DNA of 64,000 nucleotides, taken from assembly GCA_013146195.2 (NCBI GenBank), contig CM028381.1, positions 97,342,380 to 97,406,379 on the forward strand, given 5' to 3'. Shown here piece by piece: positions 20,571 to 31,152 of the stretch. The notes beneath the pieces were generated by a model, which did no database searches, was not told where the DNA came from, and worked only from the letters and a program-made list of their open reading frames with translations. The translations under genes were made by a program, and so were the position numbers. How positions within the stretch are numbered: the first letter of the stretch is position 1; each line of letters starts with the position of its first letter. This DNA comes from Codonopsis lanceolata. Taxonomy: Eukaryota; Streptophyta; Magnoliopsida; Asterales; Campanulaceae.

Positions 20571-21746
20571 TCTAAACCAAATGCGCAGGGAAGAATTTAC
20601 GCAATGGCTGTTCAAGACGAATGATATGAAAACAGGTATAGTGCATCCTTATCTTCACAACATTTAATAGATCCAAGTGTTGCACACTCGATCCTATAAC
20701 CTTACTTGACTGACTTAATAAATTGTCACCCCAAAACATAGACTTTGAGTCAGTTATGGACACGACGACTAAGGGGTACATTTTGGTTGCCCCATAATTT
20801 CATCGTGCCCTTTGAGTTTGGGAGTAGAGGATGTCTATCAATTTGGTTCTACTAGACATTATGAGTTTGGAATAATTTGAGAATGGTTTAATTGTTGCTT
20901 TTAGGACAATTGCATTGTTTGAGACACTAAGAGTTTCTCGATTGGTGCGTGACCGGGTTCACTATAATAACTTGGTGTAATCAAGTTTTGAGAGGAACAT
21001 GAACAAGATCTAAGGATGAACAACATCTAAGAAGTTTTGGGCATGGATAAGGAGTTTCTTTTGATAAAATCATAAGTTACTCATCAAAAGCGTTAGAGGA
21101 GAACTTATGTTATGATTTAGGGGAAACTTAAGGTTTCAAATTTTTGTTTGTGGATGTCTTGATGGTGTGGGGTTGACGATAAATGTAAATTTTGTGGCAC
21201 CCCTTGGAATTTGAATAGACTCAACTCAAGGTATTAAAGAGTTGGGAATGAAAGGTTGCTAGGAGAGTTTTGTGCTCTCATATATGAAGAAACATTCATG
21301 CTATTAAAAAAGTTATTGGTTATACATAGAGTGCGTAGTGGAAGTGTGATGAACAGATTTTGCGATTGTAAGTTGGTAAGTTTCGAGGACCAAATTCTTG
21401 ACGGTGGGGAGAGTGTAATATCCTTAAAATTTAAACTCATAAAAATTTATAAGAAACCATAAAAATTTATTACATCACTTCCTTGACAATTAGACCTTTG
21501 TCAATTGTTCACTATGCTTTAGGAGTCATTGGGAAAGAAAAATGTGTAAGTCCTTTAATATTTGGTTTTGGGCTTCAATTGACGTATATATGAGACTAGA
21601 TAATTTGTCTTGAGTGAGACCTTAATTGGGTTTATCGGATTGATTACAACGAAAAGACTCAATTTGGGAAGTCAAGAATGGGATACGAGAAAAGTACTTG
21701 AACTTTGTTTTAGTAGGTGTGTAAGTTTAGAGACTAAACTTCTTTT
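20571..21746 (+). other. Gypsy internal remnant without pol
   Basis: A degenerate protease trace (LIDPSVAHSIL near 20660) and weak INLVLLDIMSLE near 20840 follow gag. No reverse transcriptase, RNase H or integrase is readable. Two end-of-pol-like stretches (KFRGPN-type near 21377 and near 21727) precede TGTAATA motifs at 21415 and 21760, so the 3' end may be partly duplicated. Confidence 0.5.
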
Positions 21747-21758
21747 AAGGGGGTGAGA
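21747..21758 (+). other. Gypsy polypurine tract
   Basis: AAGGGGGTGAGA directly before the TGTAATACC start of the second LTR. Confidence 0.8.
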
Positions 21759-22206
21759 ATGTAATACCACGATAATTTTAGTTAAAAATATTGATTCATA
21801 TTAATTAAAATTATTATTGTTTTAGACCTATTTAATTAATATTATAACTGTTTTGGGTTAATTAATTATGTTGAACCTATTTAGTAACCTATTAAATCAA
21901 GTTGGGCTTGGTCCACTTTTGACTTAAATTCAAGTTGGGCTTGGCCCACTTTTCAAGTACACCCTTTTTATTTTCAATAGGAAAAAGTCACATTTTGTGG
22001 CAAAATGACTACGATACCCTTAATGAACCGTAGACACGCTACGGAGGTAATTATTTTTGCACCGCGATTCATCAATTTTATCGCCTTATTTTTTGCACTG
22101 CGGTTCAATAGTGTAACTGATAGTTTATTTTTGAATCGCAATTTATCAATTTTTATTAAATTAATTTTGCACTACGGTTCAATAGTTTAACTGCTTGTTT
22201 ATTTTT

Positions 22207-23675
22207 GGGATAAGTATACCATTAGTCCCTGAACTTTGGCGGAACCCATCATCAGTCCCCTAACTTCAAAAAGTTTCACCACTGACCTAAGTAGGTCTTT
22301 TTTGATCATCGGAGGTCCCTAGCCCTAACACCGTTTGTTTATTTCCGTTAAGTGAACATATGCCACTCACATGCACAAAATAAGGGGGTTACGTATAACA
22401 TCATCAAAATAAGGGGGGCAAAGTGAATATAAACCAATTTAGCTTACCTTTCTTCTAGCAAATCACTCCCTCTGTTTTAGTTTGGCTGGATTGACCGAGA
22501 GCTTGCAGATCAAGTTGGTGTCGGTATAGATTTCGTGAGGGGTTTAGGGTTTGACTCCGACGACCGAAAGGTTTCTCGTCATCACATTTCTTTCCGGATT
22601 CACGAAGGTGAAAACAAGGTTGGCTTCGATGTTACTGGAAAGAATCCGATCTGGGTACATATATAGCAGTAGAAATGGTGAAATTAGGGTTTATAGAATG
22701 TCAGAAAAAGGTGAAATGGAGAGCGGTAATATGTTCTGCGTTTCTGCTAAGAACCCCGTTTGGTTCAATTTGAAAAGAATTGAACTTGAGAGCAGAGAGC
22801 TCGGGTTTGACGATCAATTGACCGAGAGCTTGCAGAGTAGTCATGGGTTATCAGGGAGTGAAGATTTGGAGATGGAGGATGGCGATTTATCAAATATTGA
22901 CCCCATTAAAGGTTTGTGTAATCCCCCTTTTTCGGTAGTAACTTCTTTGAGCTTGTAGAAATTTTACCTGCTTTCATAATGGTTTCTTTGATTAATGAAT
23001 TCGGGTAGGAAGTATAGAAAGGAACTCGTGTTTGAATTTTTTTAATTGTCATGAAAAGTAGGGTGAAACAAAGCTGTAGAAGGCAAAACAAGTGAGATAT
23101 TTTAGTTTTGCTTATAATTTCAGGTGTTGTTTGTGTGTGAGAGTTTGGTTGTGATGGGGGATGGGCAATAATTATCAAGAACAACCGAAGTATTTCCAAT
23201 CACGAATCGAGGTGGCGCTTCGGTTTGCGTCGCCGTTGTTCTGGGATACATGTACGGGTTTATGGCCGGTTGCTTCCAGTTGCTTCCACGATTGCGCTAC
23301 CTTAGACACGAATGCACTGTGCAAGGGTCAAAGAGGAAGAGGAGGAAGATGGTACTGGTGGAAAGGAGAAGAAGAAAAAGAATCCTGAAGATAAGAAAGA
23401 TCCACTAAAACAGAGGGAGTGATTTGCTAGAAGAGAGGTAAGTTGAATTGGTTTCTATCCACTTTGCCCCTTATTTTGATGATATTATACATAACCCCTT
23501 ATTTTGTGCATGTGAGTGACATATGTTCACTTAACGGAAATAAACAAACGACGTTAGGGCTACGGACCTCCGATGAACAAAAATGGCCTACTTGGGTCAG
23601 TGGTGAAACTTTTTGAAATGTGGGGACTGATGATGGGTTCGGCCAAAGTTCAGGGACTAATGGTATACTTATCCC
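22207..23675. mobile_element. Pack-MULE-like element (inner) with ~270-bp TIRs
   Basis: Starts GGGATAAGTATACCATTAGT and ends with its reverse complement. TIRs are 22207-22480 and 23405-23675. A T-rich 9-bp direct repeat with one mismatch flanks it (22198-22206, 23677-23685). The 0.92-kb interior resembles an exon-intron-exon host gene fragment and not a transposase. It is inserted into the repeat interior of the outer MULE-like element. Confidence 0.75.
22518..23404 (+). pseudogene. Captured host gene fragment, probably FHA-domain protein
   Basis: One frame reads DRKVSRHHISFRIHEGENK and GFDVTGKNPIWVHI (22550-22665). After a stop, a shifted frame reads CVSAKNPVWFNLKRIELES, continuing to about 22913. 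A splice-donor-like AAAG/GTTTGT is near 22912, and a pyrimidine-poor CAG acceptor candidate lies near 23124. The S-R-H-H plus K-N-P-I/V-W pattern resembles plant SMAD/FHA phosphopeptide-binding proteins. Introns are retained, so capture was probably at DNA level. No complete frame remains. Family assignment is from memory of the motif and is moderate. Confidence 0.5.
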
Positions 23676-24909
23676 TTTTGTTTTTGTACCGCGATTCATC
23701 AATTTTAGTACATTAATTTTTGGACCGCGGTTCAATAGTGTAATTGCTAGTCTATTTTTGAATAGCGATTCATCAATTTTAGTGCACTAATTTTTGCACC
23801 GCGGTTCAATAGTGTAAATGCTGGCTCTTGATATTCTAATTTCAAAAAAAATGCATTGTGGTATAGAAATATGTTCAATGCGATATATCGATCAAAAAGG
23901 GAATCGCGGTGCAAAAATATTGTTTTGGATTTACAACAAATGAAAGGAAATAAGGAAGAAAGAAAAAGAGAATCTCGGTGCAAAATTATGTGGGTTTAAT
24001 CAATGAAGGAACTTTTTTTGCACCACAATATATAAAAAAAGGGAATCACGGTGTAAAATTTTGTGGCCTTAATTGATGAAATAACTGTTTTTGCACCGCG
24101 ATAGATAAACTTGACGTAGCGTACCTCTTGCCCATTAAGGGTATCGCAATCATTTCGCGACCAAAAGTGACTTTTTCCAGTTGTTTTTAAGAAATAGTGT
24201 ATTTTAGCGATTAGAAACTTGAAAAAATGGACCGGCCCAAATTTTTCCCTAAATTTAATACAAAACTTTTCTTTATGAATCTAACTTTAATAAAATTTTG
24301 GTCCAGTTGACTTTAGGACTCCATTAGGTTAGGAAACCTAGGGTTTTATATAAATAGGGTAATGAGTAAGGATAAAACCCTTACCACACTATAATCGAAA
24401 AGAAGGCGAGAGAGAAAAACTCGATGGTAGAGAGAGAGGGAGAACAAGAGAGCAACATCGGAAATTTTGGAGGTGTTAGACTACATAAACTTTCAGACAG
24501 CAAAGAGAGTATGAGATAGTTTGTGACAATTGGATTACTCGAGTCGTTCGTTGTATCTTTATCCTTCACTTGGAATCCTAAAAATATATTTCCAATTTGA
24601 ATATTGAACTTTGACTATTTGACTTTTGCATTATGGATATTTGAACTTTCGATTTTGATTCTTTGATTTATTTCGGTCAACTCCTCCTTAGTAACCGGAG
24701 GGGTTGTATACGAACTTGCTGAGTATTGTTCGCTCACTCTTTCTTATTCTTTTTCTTCATGTGACATTTAGCTTGGCTAGATGAATTGTTTCGAGTAGAT
24801 GAATGAAGATGGTCAAAGAAGTTTTAGACATTTATAATTCATTTGTACTTTGAAAGTTTTATTAATTTTAATTAGTTTTATATTGGATTTCGTTTTAGAC
24901 ATTTGATGG

Positions 24910-25915
24910 GTGTGGAGCTTTTTTGCGAATTTGCTTAACAAAAATAGCCTCTATGGATCTTTTGAACATCTTTTTGCGACTTGGTGTAGTGACATATCTC
25001 TCCAAAATTAGTTTGGGGCTTGTTGCGTGGGTATCTTTGTTTTTTCTTGCTGGGAAATTTGGAAGGCTAGGTGTTGTGCGGTCTATGATAATCAGCAGAT
25101 GCAAACTACCAGGATTGTTGCTTGTGTCAAAGGTCATCTCCATGATATGCTCTCTGTTTTTCTCCCAAAGCTTCTCTTTCTTTTGTGGCTAGCTTGGGTT
25201 TGGAAGGTCTCGGCCTTCCTGTCATTGCGCCTGTCCTAAAAAGGGGTTGTTGGGTTCGCTGGCTTTCTCCGCCTACTGGTTGCTATAAACTTAATACTGA
25301 TGGTTCTGCTGTCCGGGGTTGTCACTCGGGTGGGGGTATTTTGCGTGACTGCCAAGGGTTTTGGTTATGGCTTTCTCGGCTTTTTATGGTCTGGGTACTA
25401 ACACGGGTGCAGAGATTAAAGCTTTGCGAGATGGGCTCCGTTTGTGCCGCAATCTGAATATTGACAATGTGATTGTGAAGTCTGACTCCTTGGTTGCAGT
25501 CATGGTTTTGACTCATCGTCATAGTGTGCCGTGGAAATATGAGTATGAGCTTCGTGATTGTGGTGCTTATCTCGGTAATTATTCTATCACGCATGTTTTC
25601 AGAGAGCAGAACTTTGTCGCTGATAAACTTGCTGCGGATGCGCAGTTTCACAAAGGTTTTCGGAGTTATGTTTTAACTCCTGATTTACTTGGTGCGGCCA
25701 GCCATGCTTTGTTTCACGATCAGTTAGGCCTTTATAATTAATTATCGTAAGCATGGTTAAGTATCTTTGTTGTTTTTCCGTTGTATTTCTTTTTAGAGGT
25801 CAGGCCCCTTTGTCCCCCCAATTCTGGGTAAGGATGGTTGTCCCCCTCCTGTTTGTATTCTTTGTGGTTTTTTAATAAATTTCGCAGGGTGCCACCCCTG
25901 CTTCTTAAAAAAAAA
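24910..25915 (+). mobile_element. 5'-truncated LINE in the gypsy 3' LTR
   Basis: Only the end of ORF2 and the 3' tail remain, finishing in a poly-A at 25907-25915. Comparing with the other LTR, about 30 bp of target sequence is missing at the insertion and no target duplication is visible. Confidence 0.85.
25185..25741 (+). pseudogene. LINE RNase H domain
   Basis: GCYKLNTDGSAVRG (catalytic D), then after a frameshift NTGAEIKALRDGLRLC (E), IVKSDSLVAV (D) and REQNFVADKLAADA. This is the C-terminal domain of plant L1-type ORF2. Broken near 25360. Confidence 0.85.
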
Positions 25916-26111
25916 TGTTAATTAATTAATAGTGTTGGATTTATTGTGGTTTTAAGTATTGATTGTTGGTGACGTGGCCAAACGGTGTGACCGTAGTGTC
26001 GGTATCGAGTTTGGTGCGTTATAGTTGGACATCAACAGATTAATTTGACATTAGGTTGTTAATGTAGCACTAGATCTAATTTGTTTTATGTTTTAATTAC
26101 TAAAACAGCTG

Positions 26112-26112
<1 letters not shown>

Positions 26113-26161
<49 letters not shown>
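26113..26161. repeat. (AT)n microsatellite
   Basis: AT dinucleotide run replacing the usual ATCACATTAAGATATA part of the tRNA-unit flank. Confidence 0.95.
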
Positions 26162-26162
<1 letters not shown>

Positions 26163-26292
26163 CCTATTTCACTTATGCTTTGTAGAGAAATCTCACTGGC
26201 ACACATATGTACGATCGAGCCTTTTAACCTTGCACAAAATGTTGTAGTTCGGGTTAAGATGCTTCCTCATTTATGGCCAAAATAAAATATAT

Positions 26293-26542
26293 TTCCGTTG
26301 CCCAGAATCAAACCCAGGTCCCCTGGGTGCAGTGACGAATCCAGGAAAATTCTAAAGTGGATTCACCAAAGTTAACTCACGTTGAAAGGTGGGTCACCTT
26401 GTAAAACACCATCATTTTACAAGGAGAAAATAAATAACTTTTTAAAAAAAATTGGGTTCATCACTTGCATCCAATTAGGAATACATGGATCCGCCCCTGC
26501 CTGGGTGAAAGCCAGATATCCTAACCGCTTGACGACAATGGA
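26293..26542 (-). pseudogene. tRNA-Glu pseudogene, copy 7, split by a hAT MITE
   Basis: The 3' half (26293-26329) has a good acceptor and T arm. The 5' half (26508-26542) has a good D arm. Removing the MITE and one duplication gives anticodon TTC and a nearly complete cloverleaf, so this copy may have been intact before insertion. Confidence 0.8.
26330..26499. mobile_element. hAT-type MITE, 170 bp, TSD CCTGGGTG
   Basis: Begins CAGTGACGAATCCAGGA and ends TGGATCCGCCCCTG (inverted CAGGGGCGGATCCA). The 8-bp duplication CCTGGGTG is at 26322-26329 and 26500-26507. TIR and 8-bp TSD fit hAT. No coding capacity. Confidence 0.9.
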
Positions 26543-26617
26543 TTGATTTGCCATTAAGTTGTTAATGCATCACTAGATCTAATTTGTTTTATGTTTTAAT
26601 TACTAAAAAAACTTATT

Positions 26618-26620
<3 letters not shown>

Positions 26621-26680
<60 letters not shown>
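26621..26680. repeat. (AT)n microsatellite
   Basis: Pure AT repeat of 30 units at the end of a tRNA unit. Confidence 0.95.
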
Positions 26681-26682
<2 letters not shown>

Positions 26683-27099
26683 CAACCGTAATTTTTCCTT
26701 CTAAATGTTTTCCATAAATGTAAACACAAATATGCATTGGAAGTTGAAACACTTTGTTTTATTACATTTTTCTTAATTTTTATACTAAACATTTAATTAA
26801 TATGGCATTGAAAATTGAAACACTTTGTTTTGTTACATTTCCTATATATAATGACAAATGTAATTAGCACATCCATATATAGCAAGATCCCTTCAAATGC
26901 ACTTACCAAAAATAGGAAGATATATATAATGAAAAATGTAATTTGCTTATCTCAAGATTGATAGATAACCACCGTAACTAATTACAAAATATGGATTATA
27001 TTTATATATGAACACATATACAAGTATTGATAAGTAAATTAGAAAAACATAAAAAGCTATTAAGAAATTAAATACCATCAATCTAAGAGGCAATGCCTT
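26681..27099. other. AT-rich stretch beside the second copia
   Basis: Contains two direct copies of a block with GAAACACTTTGTTTT(A/G)TTACATTT. No LTR matching the other side of the copia was found here. Confidence 0.4.
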
Positions 27100-27159
27100 T
27101 TCTCTTTATGCTCAATGAACTACTGTTTCTTCTGAATTATTTGCTTCACCGATAGATAC

Positions 27160-27794
27160 GTAAGGTCCAAATGTTTTGTCCCTTTAGAGTATCTATCATG
27201 CTTAGAGAAAAATACTACTGCAACATTATCACAATAGAGTTTCAACGGTCCAGAGACAAAATTCAAGTCTCTAAATCTTGAGATGAAATTTCGCAGCTAT
27301 AAGCAATGATTTGTAGATCCAAAGCAAGCTACAAATTCAGCTTCCATCGTGGAATTAGCAATAATAGACTCTTTTGCACTTTTCCATGAGATTACTCCTC
27401 CAGCTAGTAGAAAAACATAACCAAAAGTGCTCTTTAAAGTGTCTTTGCATCCATCATAATCGGAATCTGAATAGCCAACCAACTCTAATTGATCTGACTT
27501 CTTGAATGTAAGACAATAATCCTTCGTACCATGTAAGTATCTCAAAACTTTCTTTCCAGCTCTCCAATGATCCATTCATGGATTTAATTGGTATCTTCAC
27601 AACATACCAATAGCAAAGCTGATGTCAGGTCGTGTGCAAACTTGTGCATGCATCAAACTTCCTACTAAAGAAGCATAGGGTATGTTTTCCATTTGCATAC
27701 GCTCCAATTCATTTTTAGGACATTGATAGAGACCAAATTTGTCTCCCTTATGAATTAATTGGAGCAACGCCCGCAGTACATGTTGCCATTCCAA
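27160..27794 (-). pseudogene. Copia RNase H
   Basis: YASLVGSLMHAQVCTRPDI, then (after a stop at about 27590) VGYSDSDYDGCKDTLKSTFG, MEAEFVA and, beyond another stop, GTKHLD near 27190. D, E and D residues are present but the frame is interrupted at least twice. Confidence 0.82.
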
Positions 27795-28023
27795 ATCTTT
27801 CTAAAACTCTTTCGATGTATGTTTTCTGGGAGAGTTTAAGTAATCCACGTGATCTATCACGGAATATTTCTATCCCAATCACATAGGAAGCTTCACCCAT
27901 GTCCTTCATCTCAAATTTTTTAGAAAGATAAGCTTTGGTTTCATGCATTAAGCCAAGATTACGTACTACTTGCCAATAATATTTCATCAACATACAAAAC
28001 CAAAAATATGAACTTACTCCCAC
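27748..28023 (-). pseudogene. Copia reverse transcriptase, distal part
   Basis: LSKKFEMKDMGEASYVIGIEI and LSQKTYIERVLERFGM are the usual segments after the catalytic box. It overlaps the previous frame by a shift. Confidence 0.83.
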
Positions 28024-28678
28024 TGATCTTGAGGTATATGCATGGATTTACAATATTTTCTTCAAAACCAAAAGCGTTAATGGTTTCGTTGAATTTTAAA
28101 TACCATTGTCGGGAGGCTTGTTTAAGTCTATAAATGGATTTCTTAAGTTTGCAGACAATGTCTTCCTGTCCTTCCAAGGTAAAACCTTCAGGTTGACGCA
28201 TGTAAACTTCTTCTTGTAGCTCACCATTAAGAAATGATGTTTTCACATCTATTTGATGTAACTCTAAGTCATAATGAGCTACTAAGGCCATAATAATTCT
28301 GAGAGAGTCTTTCTTTGACACAGGAGAAAAAGTCTCTTTGTAATCTATGACATCTTTTTGAGTAAAACCTTTGGTTACAAGTCTAACTTTATATCGCTCA
28401 ATATTGCCATGACAGTAGCGTTTGGTCTTGTAGACCCATTTACACCCAACTGTTTTGTGTCCTTCCGACAAATGAGTTAGTTCCCAGACTTGATTATCTG
28501 CCGTTGATTTCAACTTATCCTTCATGGCATCAATCCATTTATCAGAGTTATTACTTGTAATGGCTTGTGAATAAGAAACTGGGTCTTTCATTATCCCTAT
28601 GTCAAAATCAGATTCTTGTAGATAAACAACGTAATCATCATGGATAGCACTTCGTTTTTCTCGTTGAGATCTTCTCAA
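27959..28678 (-). pseudogene. Copia reverse transcriptase
   Basis: KTVGCKWVYKTK, KVRLVTKGFTQ, DVKTSFLNGELQEEVYM and KQASRQWYLKF are present. The catalytic box reads YVDEILLAS, so the second aspartate of YVDD is replaced by Glu (GAT GAA on the minus strand), which should abolish activity. A frame break follows. Confidence 0.87.
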
Positions 28679-28696
28679 TGCCGGTTCCTGTGATTG

Positions 28697-29005
28697 TTAT
28701 ACAATTTCTTCATTAGCAATGATTTCATTAGGGGGTTGTGGCTGATGTGGTTGTGGCTCTTCATCGTTTATCGGTTCAACGATGAATGGAGCCACATGTG
28801 ATCCTTCGACGTTTAACGGTTCAACGATGGAAGGATTCACATTGTCTGCTAGATTATTGGGTAATGGGATTGTTACCCTAACTTCGTGAACAGACTTATC
28901 TTCCACAAATATACTCCCACTAATCATGCCATCATCAATGAATTTGACATTACCAGTTTTCACAATTCGCAACTTATGGTTAGGACAATATAAATTATAT
29001 ACCAT
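28697..29005 (-). pseudogene. Copia integrase-RT linker
   Basis: Low-conservation acidic/proline-rich linker (EPQPHQPQPPNE) between integrase and reverse transcriptase. No catalytic motif. Confidence 0.6.
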
Positions 29006-29277
29006 TTGGATTTTTCAGGAAAACCAATGAAATAACCACTTATGGTTTTCAAATCCAATTTGTTTGCTTGATGATTATATACTTTCGCTTCAACTGGTCG
29101 TCCCCAAACTTGCAGGTGTTTTAAACTAGGTTTCCAGCATTTCCACAGCTCAAAAGGGGTCTTTGGAACTGCTTTACTGGGAACCCTATTTAAAATATAT
29201 ATGGCCATTCGAAGAGCATATGTCCACAACATAATGGGCAACTTAGCATGACTCATCATGCTTCTAACCATTTCCAA
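28960..29277 (-). pseudogene. Copia integrase C-terminal region
   Basis: MVRSMMSHAKLPIMLWTYAL, ILNRVPSKAVPKTPFELW and SGYFIGFPEKSK are standard copia integrase segments downstream of the catalytic Glu (AERRN, readable just upstream at about 29290). Confidence 0.85.
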
Positions 29278-29406
29278 AAGCGTGTGATTTCGCCTTTCAG
29301 CTACACCATTCTACCATGGAGAATCTGACATTGTGTATTGAGTTACAATTCCAAGTTGTTCAAGGAGTCTGGCAAAAGGTCCAGGATGTTGTCTTGTTTC
29401 GTCATA

Positions 29407-30912
29407 TCAGCCATAAAATTCTCCACCTCTATCAGACCTTATGATTTTCACTTTTCTCTCTAATTGCCTCTCAACCTCGGTTATGAATATTTGGACAAAA
29501 TTCACAAATTGAGATTTGTTATGCAATAGATAGAGATAACAGTAAGGTGAATAATCATCTATAAAGGTGATGAAGAAGGTTTCTCCCCCAAACGTTGGAA
29601 CATCAAAAGATCCACAAATGTCTGTATGTATTATTTCAAGAAGCTGAGAACTTCTTGTGGCTCCTTTCTTTGTGTGTTTTGTTGCTTTGCCTTTAATACA
29701 ATCCACACAACTATGATAATCAGTAAAATCTAGGTTCGGTAAAACCCCATTTTTTACTAATCTTTGAAGTCGTTCACGGGATATATGTCCCAACTTCTGA
29801 TGCCACAAGAGTGGAGAGTCCTTTTTCATTACATGATGTACAGTTCCTTCATTATGATGCAGAGTCAATTGAGTTTCAGGTAAGGATGGAGAAAACAAAG
29901 TAAATTTGTAAAAACCATCCACAAGAATTCCAGAACCAAATTTAATAGAATCTTTATATAAATTGAAACTTCCAATACCCAAATCAAACATAAATCCTTG
30001 TAAATCAAGTTTTGAAACTGAAACTAAGTTGCGGGAAATAGATGGAACATAAAGAGTTTGAAATAAATCTAAATAATGTCCTTTTGCAAGAACAAGACAA
30101 TACGTTCCAATAGCTTCGACAGGAGCTTTATTGCCGTTTCCCACAAATAAAAAGTTTTCAGTTGGGTTTATGATTTGGGTTGTAAGGTATTCCTGCATCG
30201 AATTAGAAACATGAATATTAGCACCTGTATCCAACCACCATGAATTTAAAGGGACAATAGAGAAGTTACATTCTGAAAAACTTACGAATCCCAAAGGATT
30301 ACCTTTACTTTCAAACCAATTACGACATTTCTCACAATCTTTCTGGAAATGTCCAGATTTCTTGCAGAAACGACAAACTTCTTCTTTCTTTGCTTTGACT
30401 TGAGGGGGTTGGACGTTATTATTCATTTTAGGTGGTGCTCTTTTGTGGCCTTTTTCAGTCTTTTTCCCAAACTTATGATTTGTTCCTTGAATTGTGAGAT
30501 GCGCAACTTTAATATCTTGTTGAGTTAGCATTGCTTCCTCTTGAACTAACATGTTAGATAGTTCATTCATTGTCCACTTTTCCTTAATGGAATTATAGTT
30601 CACTTGAAAAGGGGCATACTGTGGAGGAAGAGAATTTAGGATAAACTGGACAAGAAAATTCTCATCCACTTTCATTCCTAAATTCTGAAGCTTAGCTGCA
30701 AGATTTTGCATCTCAATAATATGATTGTGCGTTGACCGTGCACCATCAAACTTCATAGTAGTGAGTTTTGACATTAATTTCCCTGCAAGGGACTTATCTG
30801 CAGTCATAAAGCGTTCTTCAACGGATTCCATGAATTCCCTAGCGACTTTCGTTTCAGGAAGAGAGGTCTTGATGTTTGCAGCAATTGTCATTCGCATGAA
30901 CATAAAGCTCAA
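29407..30912 (-). pseudogene. Copia gag-protease-integrase polyprotein
   Basis: 501 residues. Gag central part (residues 1-140), then zinc knuckle CRFCKKSGHFQKDC (about 185), protease active site WLDTGANIHVS (about 225), GAG-pre-integrase HHCC (HQKLGHISRERL...CVDCIKG, about 370-410), then the integrase core with HTDICG, FIDDYSPYCYLYLL and RSDRGGEFYG. It stops directly after the second catalytic Asp motif. The catalytic Glu region is in the next frame. Confidence 0.88.
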
Positions 30913-30963
30913 TCTGTTACTTTTCTCCCACAGTTTATGGAGATCCTTATCCTCTTTGAAACT

Positions 30964-31101
30964 TTATGTGGTTAATGCAGAAGGTTTTTCAGTTTGGAGT
31001 GCAAGATCGAGATCAAGAACACCCAAAGTGAATTCAACATTCTCACGCCATTCTGAGAAGTTGGTACCATTGAGAGAAGGTACAGATGAAGCATGCGAGT
31101 G
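30964..31101 (-). pseudogene. Copia gag N-terminus
   Basis: SVPSLNGTNFSEWRENVEF and LGVLDLDLALQ match the start of copia gag (N-x-x-E-W). The methionines of this frame lie upstream in non-gag sequence, so the native start is lost. A stop separates it from the next gag frame. Confidence 0.7.
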
Positions 31102-31152
31102 CAAATTAACTGAACAAATTACGAGGAACTGAAATATAATAGAGATATACAC

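Larger units (their letters stand above)
21932..24247. mobile_element. MULE-like element with long inverted ends (outer)
   Basis: Inverted ends match over more than 100 bp, sharing blocks GGAAAAAGTCAC and GATACCCTTAATG. Near-matching 9-bp direct repeats C(T/C)TAAATT(C/T) flank it at 21923-21931 and 24248-24256. A 9-bp duplication and long TIRs point to the Mutator superfamily. Its interior is built of GCACCGCGATTCATCAATTT / ACCGCGGTTCAATAGTGT direct repeats, with a second element inserted among them. No transposase is present. Confidence 0.65.
12552..26023 (+). mobile_element. Nested Ty3/gypsy element, pol lost, TSD GTTGG
   Basis: Bounded by GTTGG at 12547-12551 and 26024-26028. The first LTR is 12552-13891 and the second is 21760-26023 (inflated by nested insertions). 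A primer binding site, a gag frame with retrotransposon-gag signature and zinc knuckle, and a polypurine tract lie between. Apart from a faint protease trace, no integrase or reverse transcriptase is seen, so it is a non-autonomous or deleted derivative. Nested inside are a TRIM-like LTR, two LINEs and a MULE-in-MULE. The second LTR ends TTATA instead of TACA, consistent with age. Confidence 0.85.
21760..26023 (+). repeat. Gypsy 3' LTR, expanded by nested insertions
   Basis: Matches the 5' LTR at 21760-21930, 24250-24520, 24720-24909 and 25917-26023. The MULE-like element (21932-24247) and the LINE (24910-25915) account for most of the extra length. Without them it would be about 0.95 kb against 1.34 kb for the other LTR. 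Confidence 0.8.
27100..31152 (-). mobile_element. Decayed Ty1/copia element
   Basis: Read on the minus strand: gag, zinc knuckle, protease, pre-integrase, integrase, reverse transcriptase and RNase H in copia order over about 4 kb, with multiple frame breaks. A primer-site-like motif is at 32232-32243. I could not identify a matching LTR pair, so the ends are unclear. It is older than the first copia. Confidence 0.85.
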
